A stretch of 64,000 nt of DNA from positions 62,001-126,000 of the forward strand of contig JAHPZI010000002.1 in assembly GCA_019058295.1 (NCBI GenBank). Direction: 5' to 3'. The translations under genes and the position numbers were made by a program. Source of the stretch: Promethearchaeota archaeon (GTDB lineage Archaea; Asgardarchaeota; Lokiarchaeia; Sigyniarchaeales; SOKP01). Shown in pieces: positions 45,586 to 53,827 of this stretch (position 1 is the first letter of the stretch; each line of letters opens with the position of its first letter). The notes under the pieces were generated by a model. It did no database searches and was not told the DNA's origin. It saw only the letters and a list, made by a program, of their open reading frames with translations.

Positions 45586-48500
45586 TTATGCTTCCTCCTT
45601 TGCTTTTTTAGGTTTATCGCCTGTCTTACTTAGTGGACCTAATTGTTTTATTTGATTAACAAAGTCTATAACGACTTCAGAGAATCGCTTTCCCTCGCTT
45701 GCTGACACCCATTCAAGGCGGAAACGATTAGGATCAATCCCTACCTTTCCAAGAATTTCATTTATTTCATTATATCTCTGCAATGTGTCGTAATTTCCTT
45801 CTAAATAGTGGCAATCTCCAAGATGGCAACCTCCGATTAAAACTCCATCAGCACCTTCCAAAAATGCTTGTAAGATATAACTTTTCGGTAGTCTTCCAGA
45901 ACACATCACTCGAATTGGTCGGATATTGGTGGGATATTGAAATCGACTAACCCCGCATGTATCAGCACCTGCATAACTACACCAATTACATAAAAAGGCA
46001 ACTATACGCGGTCTTTCATCTACAAATTCACCCTTCAGTGCTTCAGAAATCATAGGAGTTATTTGATCATCTGCAAAATGACTCATCGTAATTGCGCCTG
46101 CGGGACATGCAGCAGCACAATCACCACATCCTTTACATAAGAGAGGATTTGATTCAGACACTAATACGTCATTATCAAAATTAACTCCAATTGCTCCAAA
46201 ATTACACACTTCCTCACATTTCTGACATCCAATACATAAAGCTGGATTTACTACAGAAACCAATGGTTCATTCTCAACAATTCCAGCTGTCAAAGGAATT
46301 AAAGCATGAGCAGCAGCACCTCTTCCCTGAGAAATTGAATCTGCGATACCTTTTGGACCATGTGCCGTCCCTGCAAGATAGATTCCATCAGTTGCAAAAT
46401 CTACTGGCCTTAGTTTCACATGTGCTTCTAGGAAAAAGCCGTTTTGATCCCTTGGAACTTTAAGTAATTCAGCTAAAACCTTATTATCGTTTGGCTTTAA
46501 CGGAGTAGATAATACAACTTTATCAGCTTTAATATTAAGTGTGATCTGTGTTTGGATATCTTTTACTTTAACTTTAATATCACCATTAGTCAAGTTAACC
46601 TCGGGATATTCACTAAACCTAATGTAATTGACATTTTCACGAGCATCCCAATAATAATGTTCTTCATCAGTGCCTACTCTAATATCTCTATACATTACAA
46701 ATATTTTTGAGTTCGGATAATTTTCTTTCACATAAAGCGCATGTCTTATAGATTCAGAACAACAAATCAACGAGCAATAAGAACATCCCATCTCAGGATC
46801 AGTTTGCCTTGATGCCACACAATGGATAAATACCAATGTTTCTCCATCCGTTAATGTATTATCTCTTAGTTTTTCTGATAATTCTAATTGCGTCATAATG
46901 CGAGGATCTTCTCCATAATGATACCACCCTTCTGGTTTATATTCGTTGGCTCCAGTGGCAACAACAATAGCTCCAACATTTATATCGGAAACTTTATCAT
47001 CTGCTTTATTTTTAATTTTGACCTTAAAATCACCAATTGATCCTTTAACATCAATAACTTCAGAATTCAGATAGGGAATAATATTTTTAATTTCATTGAA
47101 TTCTTTTAAAGTCTCATTTAAAAATTCCTTAGAATCTATTCTATCAAAATTAATTTTATAGATAAGGTTTAAATTACCACCTAGTTTCTCTTCTTTTTCA
47201 ACTATATGTGTTTTAAATCCTTTTTTGGCTATTTCCATTGCTGCATTCATCCCTGCAACACCTCCTCCAATAACAAGAGCTTCTGGAACGACATCACCTT
47301 TGATTTTAAACTCCGTTTTTAGGAATCGCGAACGAGCAACCCCCATACGGATTAAGTCCTTCGCTTTATCTGTCGCTTTATCACGATCTTTCATATGAAC
47401 CCATGAATCTAACTCTCGAATACTCACGAAATTAAAAAGATATTCATTTAAACCAGCTTCTCGAATAGTTTTTTGAAATAATGGCTCATGTGTTCTTGGA
47501 GTACATGCTGCAACTACAACTCGATTTAGATTTAATTCCTCAATTTTCTCCTTAATAATATCTTGCGTTAAGCTTGAACAACTATATTTATTATCCATAG
47601 AAAATACTACATTAGGGAGTGATTTAGAATACTCTACTAACTCAGGTACATCGATGTAGCCACCAATATTAATACCACAATGACAAATAAAAACTCCTAC
47701 GCGGGGCTCTTCCCCTTCGCGCACTACTCTTAAGGGAGGTAATTCCACTCTTTGTTCTTCTTCTGTGAGCGGAACGGCATGTAATGCAGCTAAAGCAGCG
47801 GCTCCACTTGCTTTTGAGACAGAATTTGCAATATCATCAGGAGATTGACAAGAACCAGTCACATATACACCTTCGCGAGTTGACTGTAAGTCTTCAATAG
47901 AATTCTTTGTTTTGAAAAATCCTAGTTCATTTAATTCAATTCCTAATATTTTAGCAAAATCTTCAGTTCCCTTTCTAGGTATAACCGCATTTGCTAAAAC
48001 AACTAAATCAAACTTAGCAGTCTCGACCTCGCCCGTATCTAAATTTGCGTGTTTCACTAACAAATCGTGAGTTTCGGGATCTTCACGAATATCTCCTGGA
48101 ATTCCATGAAAGTATTTTAATTTATATTCATTTTTAGCTCGCTCAATAAATTCTTCTTGATTTTTTCCTATCACACGAGTATCGTTGAAAAAAATGGTTA
48201 CATTTGTATCAGAAGCGTGTTCTCTCGTGACGACTCCTTCTTTAGCCATGTACATACAACAAAATTTAGAGCAATAAGCACATAATGATTCGTTTCTAGA
48301 ACCTACACATCCAATAAACGCAATATTTTGAGCATGTTTTTTATCAGAAGGACGTAAAAGTTCACCTCCGGTAGGACCTGATGCACTAAGAAGCCTTTCA
48401 TATTGCATTGCAGTAACAATGTTAGGGTATTCCCCGTAATGATAACGTGAAAGGACTGAAGGATCTAATAGATCAATACCAGTAGCCACAATTATAGAGG

Positions 48501-49068
48501 CAACATTATACTCGACTACCTCGTCTTTCATCTCAAAATCTATAGCATCAGCCTCACATTCTTCTAAGCATAGTTTACAAGCACCTTTAGTTAAAAATAG
48601 GCATTTTTCAGCATCGATCGTAGCTTTTCTTGGAACAGCTTGAGGGAATGGAATGTAAATAGCTTGACGCATACCAATCCCCTCTTCAAACTCATTAGGT
48701 ATCTTTTTCATTGGACATTTTTCTGAACATGCCCCACACCCCGTACATTTATTAATATCGACGTATCGAGATTTCTTTAAAATTTTCACCTTAAAATCTC
48801 CGACTTCTCCAGCAATATCTTGAACTTCTGAATAAGTTAATAATTCAATGTTAGGATGCCGAGCGACTTCGACCATTTTTGGAGCTAGGATACAAATACT
48901 ACAATCTAAAGTCGGAAATGTTTTATCTAATTGTGCCATTCGGCCACCTACAGATGGAGATCTCTCAACTAATATGACTCGATATCCTTGTTCCCCTAAG
49001 CTAAGACTTGCTTCAATTCCTGAAATACCAGCACCGATAACTAAAATTGAACTTAATTCTTTAGTCAT
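45586..49068 (-). CDS. hdrA: double HdrA-MvhD fusion protein
   Basis: 1,160 residues, about double a normal HdrA. Residues 1-450 form an HdrA-like FAD module (VIGAGISGIEASLSLGEQGY) with a [4Fe-4S] CTGCGACSEKCP and a Cys group near 255-280. At ~454 the canonical HdrA start appears (VGVFICHCGINIGGYIDV, YSCSSLTQDII), then a second FAD domain from ~595 (VIGGGVAGMNAAMEIAKKG), two ferredoxin motifs at ~940-990 (CIGCQKCEEVCNFGAI, CKGCGDCAAACPAGAI), and an MvhD domain from ~1015 (FLCNWCSYAGADTC, VMCSGRLPKSYI, GCHLGDCHY). Two flavins and many clusters fit flavin-based electron bifurcation. Works with the adjacent HdrC, HdrB and MetFV. Confidence 0.9.
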   Translation of the reverse strand: MTKELSSILVIGAGISGIEASLSLGEQGYRVILVERSPSVGGRMAQLDKTFPTLDCSICILAPKMVEVARHPNIELLTYSEVQDIAGEVGDFKVKILKKSRYVDINKCTGCGACSEKCPMKKIPNEFEEGIGMRQAIYIPFPQAVPRKATIDAEKCLFLTKGACKLCLEECEADAIDFEMKDEVVEYNVASIIVATGIDLLDPSVLSRYHYGEYPNIVTAMQYERLLSASGPTGGELLRPSDKKHAQNIAFIGCVGSRNESLCAYCSKFCCMYMAKEGVVTREHASDTNVTIFFNDTRVIGKNQEEFIERAKNEYKLKYFHGIPGDIREDPETHDLLVKHANLDTGEVETAKFDLVVLANAVIPRKGTEDFAKILGIELNELGFFKTKNSIEDLQSTREGVYVTGSCQSPDDIANSVSKASGAAALAALHAVPLTEEEQRVELPPLRVVREGEEPRVGVFICHCGINIGGYIDVPELVEYSKSLPNVVFSMDNKYSCSSLTQDIIKEKIEELNLNRVVVAACTPRTHEPLFQKTIREAGLNEYLFNFVSIRELDSWVHMKDRDKATDKAKDLIRMGVARSRFLKTEFKIKGDVVPEALVIGGGVAGMNAAMEIAKKGFKTHIVEKEEKLGGNLNLIYKINFDRIDSKEFLNETLKEFNEIKNIIPYLNSEVIDVKGSIGDFKVKIKNKADDKVSDINVGAIVVATGANEYKPEGWYHYGEDPRIMTQLELSEKLRDNTLTDGETLVFIHCVASRQTDPEMGCSYCSLICCSESIRHALYVKENYPNSKIFVMYRDIRVGTDEEHYYWDARENVNYIRFSEYPEVNLTNGDIKVKVKDIQTQITLNIKADKVVLSTPLKPNDNKVLAELLKVPRDQNGFFLEAHVKLRPVDFATDGIYLAGTAHGPKGIADSISQGRGAAAHALIPLTAGIVENEPLVSVVNPALCIGCQKCEEVCNFGAIGVNFDNDVLVSESNPLLCKGCGDCAAACPAGAITMSHFADDQITPMISEALKGEFVDERPRIVAFLCNWCSYAGADTCGVSRFQYPTNIRPIRVMCSGRLPKSYILQAFLEGADGVLIGGCHLGDCHYLEGNYDTLQRYNEINEILGKVGIDPNRFRLEWVSASEGKRFSEVVIDFVNQIKQLGPLSKTGDKPKKAKEEA

Positions 49069-49491
49069 ATTTTCTCAATTTTTTAATTTTTTAATTTTTA
49101 TACGAAAAAAGTTTGGAATCGACTTTTATTTTTTTACTATTTACTATAACAATCAAAATCATTAATAAATATTATTCAAAATGATTTTTTTTCGCAATAA
49201 TGTATTAATTTTTAAATAAAAATGTAAATCTTCGATCAAAAAATTCCAAGAAAATTACGAAAAATAATACTTTTTTATCTCTAATTGTTAATTGACGAAA
49301 ATGACAAAAAAATTACAATTTGAATTATTATCTGACTATTTTTAATAACATTTTGTTTTCTATTTGACTTTTTACTGAAAAATCGACTTATGCTTATATA
49401 AGAAAGATTAAAAATATGTAGTTTAATAATATATTAAAAAGAAAAAACAAAATTATTATTGAGTAACAATGATTTTTGGTGATCTTAGCAG
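49069..49491. other. divergent intergenic region (hdrA / GTPase)
   Basis: A 423-bp A/T-rich spacer holding the promoters of the hdr-met block (left) and the GTPase gene (right). A TATA-like tatataag occurs at 49395-49402, ~95 bp before the GTPase start. I see no clear repeat or RNA gene. Confidence 0.4.
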
Positions 49492-50148
49492 TTGAAAGTG
49501 GTTGTTTCAGGTGCCTCTCAATGTGGAAAATCGGATTATATTAAATTCTTTGATAAAGATTCTATGAACGTACATGTAAAAGGACATACCGTTGCAATGG
49601 ATGTAGCATATATAAATTTTGAGGGTTTTCAAATCACATTGTTCGGCACGCCTGGTCTTTCAAGATTTAAAATAATGAGAAAAATTATTTTAAATGGTGC
49701 TGATGGAATTATTTTCATTTTTGATGCTGCTAATCCCAAATCTGATAACGATGCTATATCAGTATTAAATGAAATAAAAAATCCAAAGGTTCCAAAAGTT
49801 TATTTAGCTAATAAACAAGATTTGAAGGATGCACGTACACCAAAAATGTTGCAAACCCAAATTAAATTACCTAAAGATTGTAAAATTTTCCCGTCAAGTA
49901 CAAAGACTGGACAAAATATAAAAGAATCTTTAAAATATTTAGTATCTGAAATCTTTAAAAAATACAAAAAGCTTTTACAAATTCTCTGCAATTATGAAAC
50001 TAATATTAGAGGATTAGCAGAGAAAATACACAAGAATAAGGCTCAAATGCGCGAATTTTTATATGCTCTGGAAATTAGACGATTCATTAAGATTGATAGG
50101 GTTAATAGGGTATATCGAGTTAATGAAGTCTTAAAAAAATTAATTTAA
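49492..50148 (+). CDS. COG2229/MglA-like small GTPase with C-terminal winged helix
   Basis: 218 residues. G1 GASQCGKS (P-loop), G3 in the form LFGTPGLSRFK (the FGTPG variant of COG2229 and SRPRB-like GTPases, not Ras DTAGQ), G4 NKQD and G5-like SSTKTG. After ~160 an extension, NIRGLAEKIHKNKAQMREFLYALEIRRFIKIDRVNRVYRVNE, looks like a winged helix. Such domains could tie GTP state to DNA or protein binding. Start is TTG 49492; an ATG at 49469 is out of frame. Small GTPases are abundant in Asgard archaea; partner here unknown. Confidence 0.82.
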   Translation: MKVVVSGASQCGKSDYIKFFDKDSMNVHVKGHTVAMDVAYINFEGFQITLFGTPGLSRFKIMRKIILNGADGIIFIFDAANPKSDNDAISVLNEIKNPKVPKVYLANKQDLKDARTPKMLQTQIKLPKDCKIFPSSTKTGQNIKESLKYLVSEIFKKYKKLLQILCNYETNIRGLAEKIHKNKAQMREFLYALEIRRFIKIDRVNRVYRVNEVLKKLI

Positions 50149-50161
50149 GTAAAGTTAATTC

Positions 50162-51631
50162 TCACTCCGGCGGTGGTAAAATCTCTTTACTTTCAATACT
50201 AATGGTCTTAATTTCAGAAATTCTTTTTTCTAACTTAATTTGTCTGAGGTATAGCACCGCAATTAAATAAAATATTCCCGTAGATGCTAAGCAAATTGTA
50301 AGAATTTCCGAGTTTTCTTGGTTTGATCCCATAAGAATAAATCCTAATAAAAGAGAAGCTATCGCAGGGCCAACTGAAGCCATAAATGTGAGTAATCCGG
50401 TATATGCCCCTGAGATGGAGGATACAGCCTCATCTATATTTTCAGTTTCTTTTTCAATTTTTGCCGCAGCTTCATAAACTAATGCGCTATATATTGGTCC
50501 CGTAAACAATCCAAACGCGTACATAGACCCTAACACTGTACCCATAGTTACAACAAATAGAATAATCTTAAACTCAAAAGAAAGTATCTCTATCAAGAAA
50601 AAAAGCTCTAAAAACGATGCTATAACCGAAAACGCAATGCAAAGGGAGAATACCTTAATAAGTGTTTGTCTTTCACTTATTTTTTTCCAAAAATAATACC
50701 ATCCAAATTTACAGGTGAATGATACAAAAACATAAATAAAATAGTCAGTTCCTCTAAATTTAAGTACATATATTAGAAAGGGTATTATTATGAGACCAAC
50801 TATTCTGCCGGAAATCCCAGTATAGAATCCCACAGCCATAAATTTTCTGAACTTCTTATCCTTTGCAGGAATAATCATTTGATGAAAAACCATGCTAATG
50901 GATACTTTTTCTACTTCAGTTTCTAAGCTGGCTTTATGAAAACTCTCATTAACTGAGAAAAATGTTATAACTATACAAAATAATGCAAAAATAGCAAAAG
51001 TAGTTCCAATTAAAGGTATATAAAAAAGTAATATTTTACCTGAAGGCTGCCACCATTTGACATTTTGCGGATCTGGTAGTATACTTTGAACAACTAAAGG
51101 TACGAGTAAGCCTAAAATTGAAGAAATAATAAGCAAAATGGTTCCTGCTGATGCTATTTTCTGTCTGTTTTCCTCAGTTTGAGATTGTTCTGGGAACATC
51201 GATGCATGAGCTATTATAATTGATGTTCCAGCTATTGGTTTTATTATGATAATGATCCAAAAATATATTGCCGTAGGCCAAAACATTGAATTATTTTTTG
51301 GACAATACCAAGGTGGAAGCCAAAGTAAAATACTTACTACAACCCAAATTGGAAGCCCATAAAATAAATATGGTCGACGTTTTCCAAATTTTCCAGGTTT
51401 TTTATTATCAATAATGACTCCCCAAATAATCGAACATAACGCAGCAATGATCAATTGAATAGCTAATCCGATCGAAACAAGTAAAGAGTTTAAATTAATT
51501 GTATATACATAATATTGAAAGACAAATACACCACTTAACATATTTGTTAAAGAGACTCCAAAACCTCCTATAATATAGCCAAGAAGTCGTTTTCCATGTA
51601 ATTCTCGTGGGGCTATTATTGTCTCACTCAT
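50162..51631 (-). CDS. GPH/MelB-like MFS transporter (paralog 1)
   Basis: 489 residues with about 12 membrane spans. PGKFGKRRPYLFYGLPIWV is the loop-2/3 signature of the glycoside-pentoside-hexuronide:cation symporter family. These take up sugars or organic solutes with Na+ or H+. The cation-site Asp of MelB (Asp in helices II and IV) could not be confirmed by eye. Head-to-tail with a close paralog upstream (51721), and both have a conserved ~30-bp leader just before the start. Confidence 0.8.
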   Translation of the reverse strand: MSETIIAPRELHGKRLLGYIIGGFGVSLTNMLSGVFVFQYYVYTINLNSLLVSIGLAIQLIIAALCSIIWGVIIDNKKPGKFGKRRPYLFYGLPIWVVVSILLWLPPWYCPKNNSMFWPTAIYFWIIIIIKPIAGTSIIIAHASMFPEQSQTEENRQKIASAGTILLIISSILGLLVPLVVQSILPDPQNVKWWQPSGKILLFYIPLIGTTFAIFALFCIVITFFSVNESFHKASLETEVEKVSISMVFHQMIIPAKDKKFRKFMAVGFYTGISGRIVGLIIIPFLIYVLKFRGTDYFIYVFVSFTCKFGWYYFWKKISERQTLIKVFSLCIAFSVIASFLELFFLIEILSFEFKIILFVVTMGTVLGSMYAFGLFTGPIYSALVYEAAAKIEKETENIDEAVSSISGAYTGLLTFMASVGPAIASLLLGFILMGSNQENSEILTICLASTGIFYLIAVLYLRQIKLEKRISEIKTISIESKEILPPPE

Positions 51632-51651
51632 GTCTTGTTAAATATGGAATT

Positions 51652-51680
51652 AATTATTATCTTTATGATTCTGAAAAGGT
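51652..51680 (-). promoter_or_regulatory. conserved leader upstream of transporter paralog 1
   Basis: This stretch, reading on + as attattatctttatgattctgaaaag, closely matches 53209-53240 before the paralog, at the same distance (about 20-50 bp) from each ATG. Retained common regulation, or recent duplication. Confidence 0.35.
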
Positions 51681-51720
51681 AAAATGTTAAATTATTAAAA
51701 AAGCGAGTATTTTAATCTTT

Positions 51721-53190
51721 TTATACTGGTGCAACTGTTCTCGAAATCTTTTTACTTTCAATAGTAGTATCAATGTCAAATATACTTCTTTCTATTTTAA
51801 TTCGTCCAAGAATTAACATACTAATTAAGTAAAATATACCCATGGAACATAAACATAGAGTAATAATTGTAGGATTCTCTGAATTTGGCCCCATAAGAAA
51901 AATCCCTACCATAACAGTAGCAGAGGCTTGACCAACCGACATCATAAAACTCATTATTCCTAAATAAGATCCAGAAAGTTCGGAGACCGCTTTATCCTTA
52001 TCATTATTTTCAACTTTATCTGCAGCTTCGTAAATTAAGATAGCTGATAATGGCGTTGCAAACAATCGAAAGGAATATATACTTCCAAGCACTGTGCCTA
52101 TAGTTATAACAAATAGAATCATCTTAAACTCATAAGAAAGTATATTAATTAAAAAGAACACCTCTAAAAATGATGCAATAATGGAGCTAACGATGCATAG
52201 CGAATACATCTTAATAAGGGATTGTTTTTCTTTTTCAAGAATCTTTTTCCAAATAAAAAACCATCCAAACTTACAGAAAATTGAAATAAGAATATAAATA
52301 TAAAATTCATTTCCCTTAAATCTTAGCACAAAAGCAAGAAAAGGTATCACCAAAATACCTAAGATTCTGCCTCCAATACTATTAAAATATCTTACAGCCA
52401 GATACTTTCTATACTTTTTATCCTTGGCAGGAATTACCATTTGTTGAAAAGTAGCCAAAATTGATTTTTTTTTCATTTCAGTGTCTAAAGAGGTATTATG
52501 AAAGCTCTCATCTACAGAAAAAAATGTTAAGATTAATGAAATTACTCCAAAAATAGCAAATGCGATGCTTATCAATGGCATATAAAAAAGAAGTACTTTT
52601 CCAGAAGGCTCCCACCATTTAACGGCGGTTGGATCCTCAAGAATGCTCTGAATGATCAATGGGAGTAAAGTAGCCAAAATTGAGGCAATGATCGTGAAAA
52701 GAGTATTCATTGATGCTACACTTTTTCTGTTATTGTGCGTTTGAGACTGTTCAGGTAGCATTGATATGTGGGCTGTCAAGATTAAAGTCCCTGATATTGA
52801 ATTTAAAATGATTACTACACAAAAATAAATCGCTGTAGGCAAAAAAATTGAATTGTTCTTTGGACAATACCAAGGAGGGAGCCATATTAAGATACTAGTT
52901 AAAACCCAAATAGGTAATCCATAGATTAAAAAAGGTCGACGTTTTCCGAATCGCCCCGGCTTTTTATTATCTGTCATTACTCCGAATATAATTGAAAACA
53001 CCGCCGCGAGAATTAAACGAATAGCAATACCGATAGAAACAAGTAATGAATTTAAATTGACTGTGTAAACGTAGAATTGAAAGGCAAATACGGAAATTAA
53101 GAGATTAGTTAAAAATAGTCCAAAAAATCCTACAGAATATCCAAATAATTTTGTTCCATGTAATTCTCGAGGTTGTATTATCTCACTCAT
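51721..53190 (-). CDS. GPH/MelB-like MFS transporter (paralog 2)
   Basis: About 489 residues, closely similar to the neighbour throughout (PGRFGKRRPFLIYGLPIWV signature, ~12 spans). I start it at ATG 53190 because MSEIIQPRELHG then aligns with MSETIIAPRELHG of the paralog; an ATG at 53208 adds only six residues. The duplication suggests either more dosage or two related substrates. No sugar enzymes are adjacent, so substrate is open. Confidence 0.8.
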   Translation of the reverse strand: MSEIIQPRELHGTKLFGYSVGFFGLFLTNLLISVFAFQFYVYTVNLNSLLVSIGIAIRLILAAVFSIIFGVMTDNKKPGRFGKRRPFLIYGLPIWVLTSILIWLPPWYCPKNNSIFLPTAIYFCVVIILNSISGTLILTAHISMLPEQSQTHNNRKSVASMNTLFTIIASILATLLPLIIQSILEDPTAVKWWEPSGKVLLFYMPLISIAFAIFGVISLILTFFSVDESFHNTSLDTEMKKKSILATFQQMVIPAKDKKYRKYLAVRYFNSIGGRILGILVIPFLAFVLRFKGNEFYIYILISIFCKFGWFFIWKKILEKEKQSLIKMYSLCIVSSIIASFLEVFFLINILSYEFKMILFVITIGTVLGSIYSFRLFATPLSAILIYEAADKVENNDKDKAVSELSGSYLGIMSFMMSVGQASATVMVGIFLMGPNSENPTIITLCLCSMGIFYLISMLILGRIKIERSIFDIDTTIESKKISRTVAPV

Positions 53191-53208
53191 GATGTGTAAA
53201 ATACACAA

Positions 53209-53240
53209 TTAAATAATATCTTTTTGATTCTGAACAAGAA
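53209..53240 (-). promoter_or_regulatory. conserved leader upstream of transporter paralog 2
   Basis: Matches the leader at 51652-51680 (aataatatctttttgattctgaacaag versus the copy downstream), at the same spacing from the start codon. Possible operator or promoter element. Confidence 0.35.
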
Positions 53241-53314
53241 AAAGTCTATAAAAAATGGATTGAATTTATATATTCTATAAAAGTGTTAAAAAACATAAAT
53301 TATATGTCTAATTA

Positions 53315-53635
53315 TCAAAATTCATTAAATTCTTCTTTCAAAATACTTTTATATTCAAGTTCTTCATCTATGGATTCATCATCTTCAGATTCTGAGTATT
53401 TATCACATGGAGATTCTTTATCAAAAATCGTTAGAAATAATATTATTAAATTAGAAATATTGACATAGCAATCTCGGCAATTTTTATATTTAAATAATTC
53501 ATTAACAAGCTCAGAAATTAATTTGAATTTACATTTCTGAACTTTTTCCTTATCTAATTTGTATAATTCATGAAATCTAAGGGTACTTTCCAATTTTTTT
53601 AGATATTTTTTCTCACAAAATTGTGTCGAATTCAA
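53315..53635 (-). CDS. small acidic-tailed hypothetical protein
   Basis: 106 residues. N-terminal two-thirds are Lys/Leu-rich and helical with four Cys (KCKFKL, KNCRDCY and others). The end is strongly acidic: SESEDDESIDEELEYK. No known domain recognised. It lies alone between the transporters and PEP carboxykinase. It could be a real small gene given its length and composition, but support is weak. Confidence 0.4.
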   Translation of the reverse strand: MNSTQFCEKKYLKKLESTLRFHELYKLDKEKVQKCKFKLISELVNELFKYKNCRDCYVNISNLIILFLTIFDKESPCDKYSESEDDESIDEELEYKSILKEEFNEF

Positions 53636-53827
53636 TTATCATCCCTTTCTTATTTAATATCATTCTGAGTTTTTAATATCCACAAATTCATCAAAATCAA
53701 GATGAAACCTAGTAATTATTTTTAAATTAAAAAAAAAGATTAAAAAAAAGAATAATATCGTAGTATCACACGAGAGTAAGTCCTTTATTAAAAAGAAAAT
53801 GAATTAAATTTTTTCCAAAGGATTTAT

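Noticed and set aside
49069-49491. RNA gene in the hdrA/GTPase spacer
   Set aside because: No cloverleaf, T-loop motif or stable GC stem found by eye; a covariance search was not possible.
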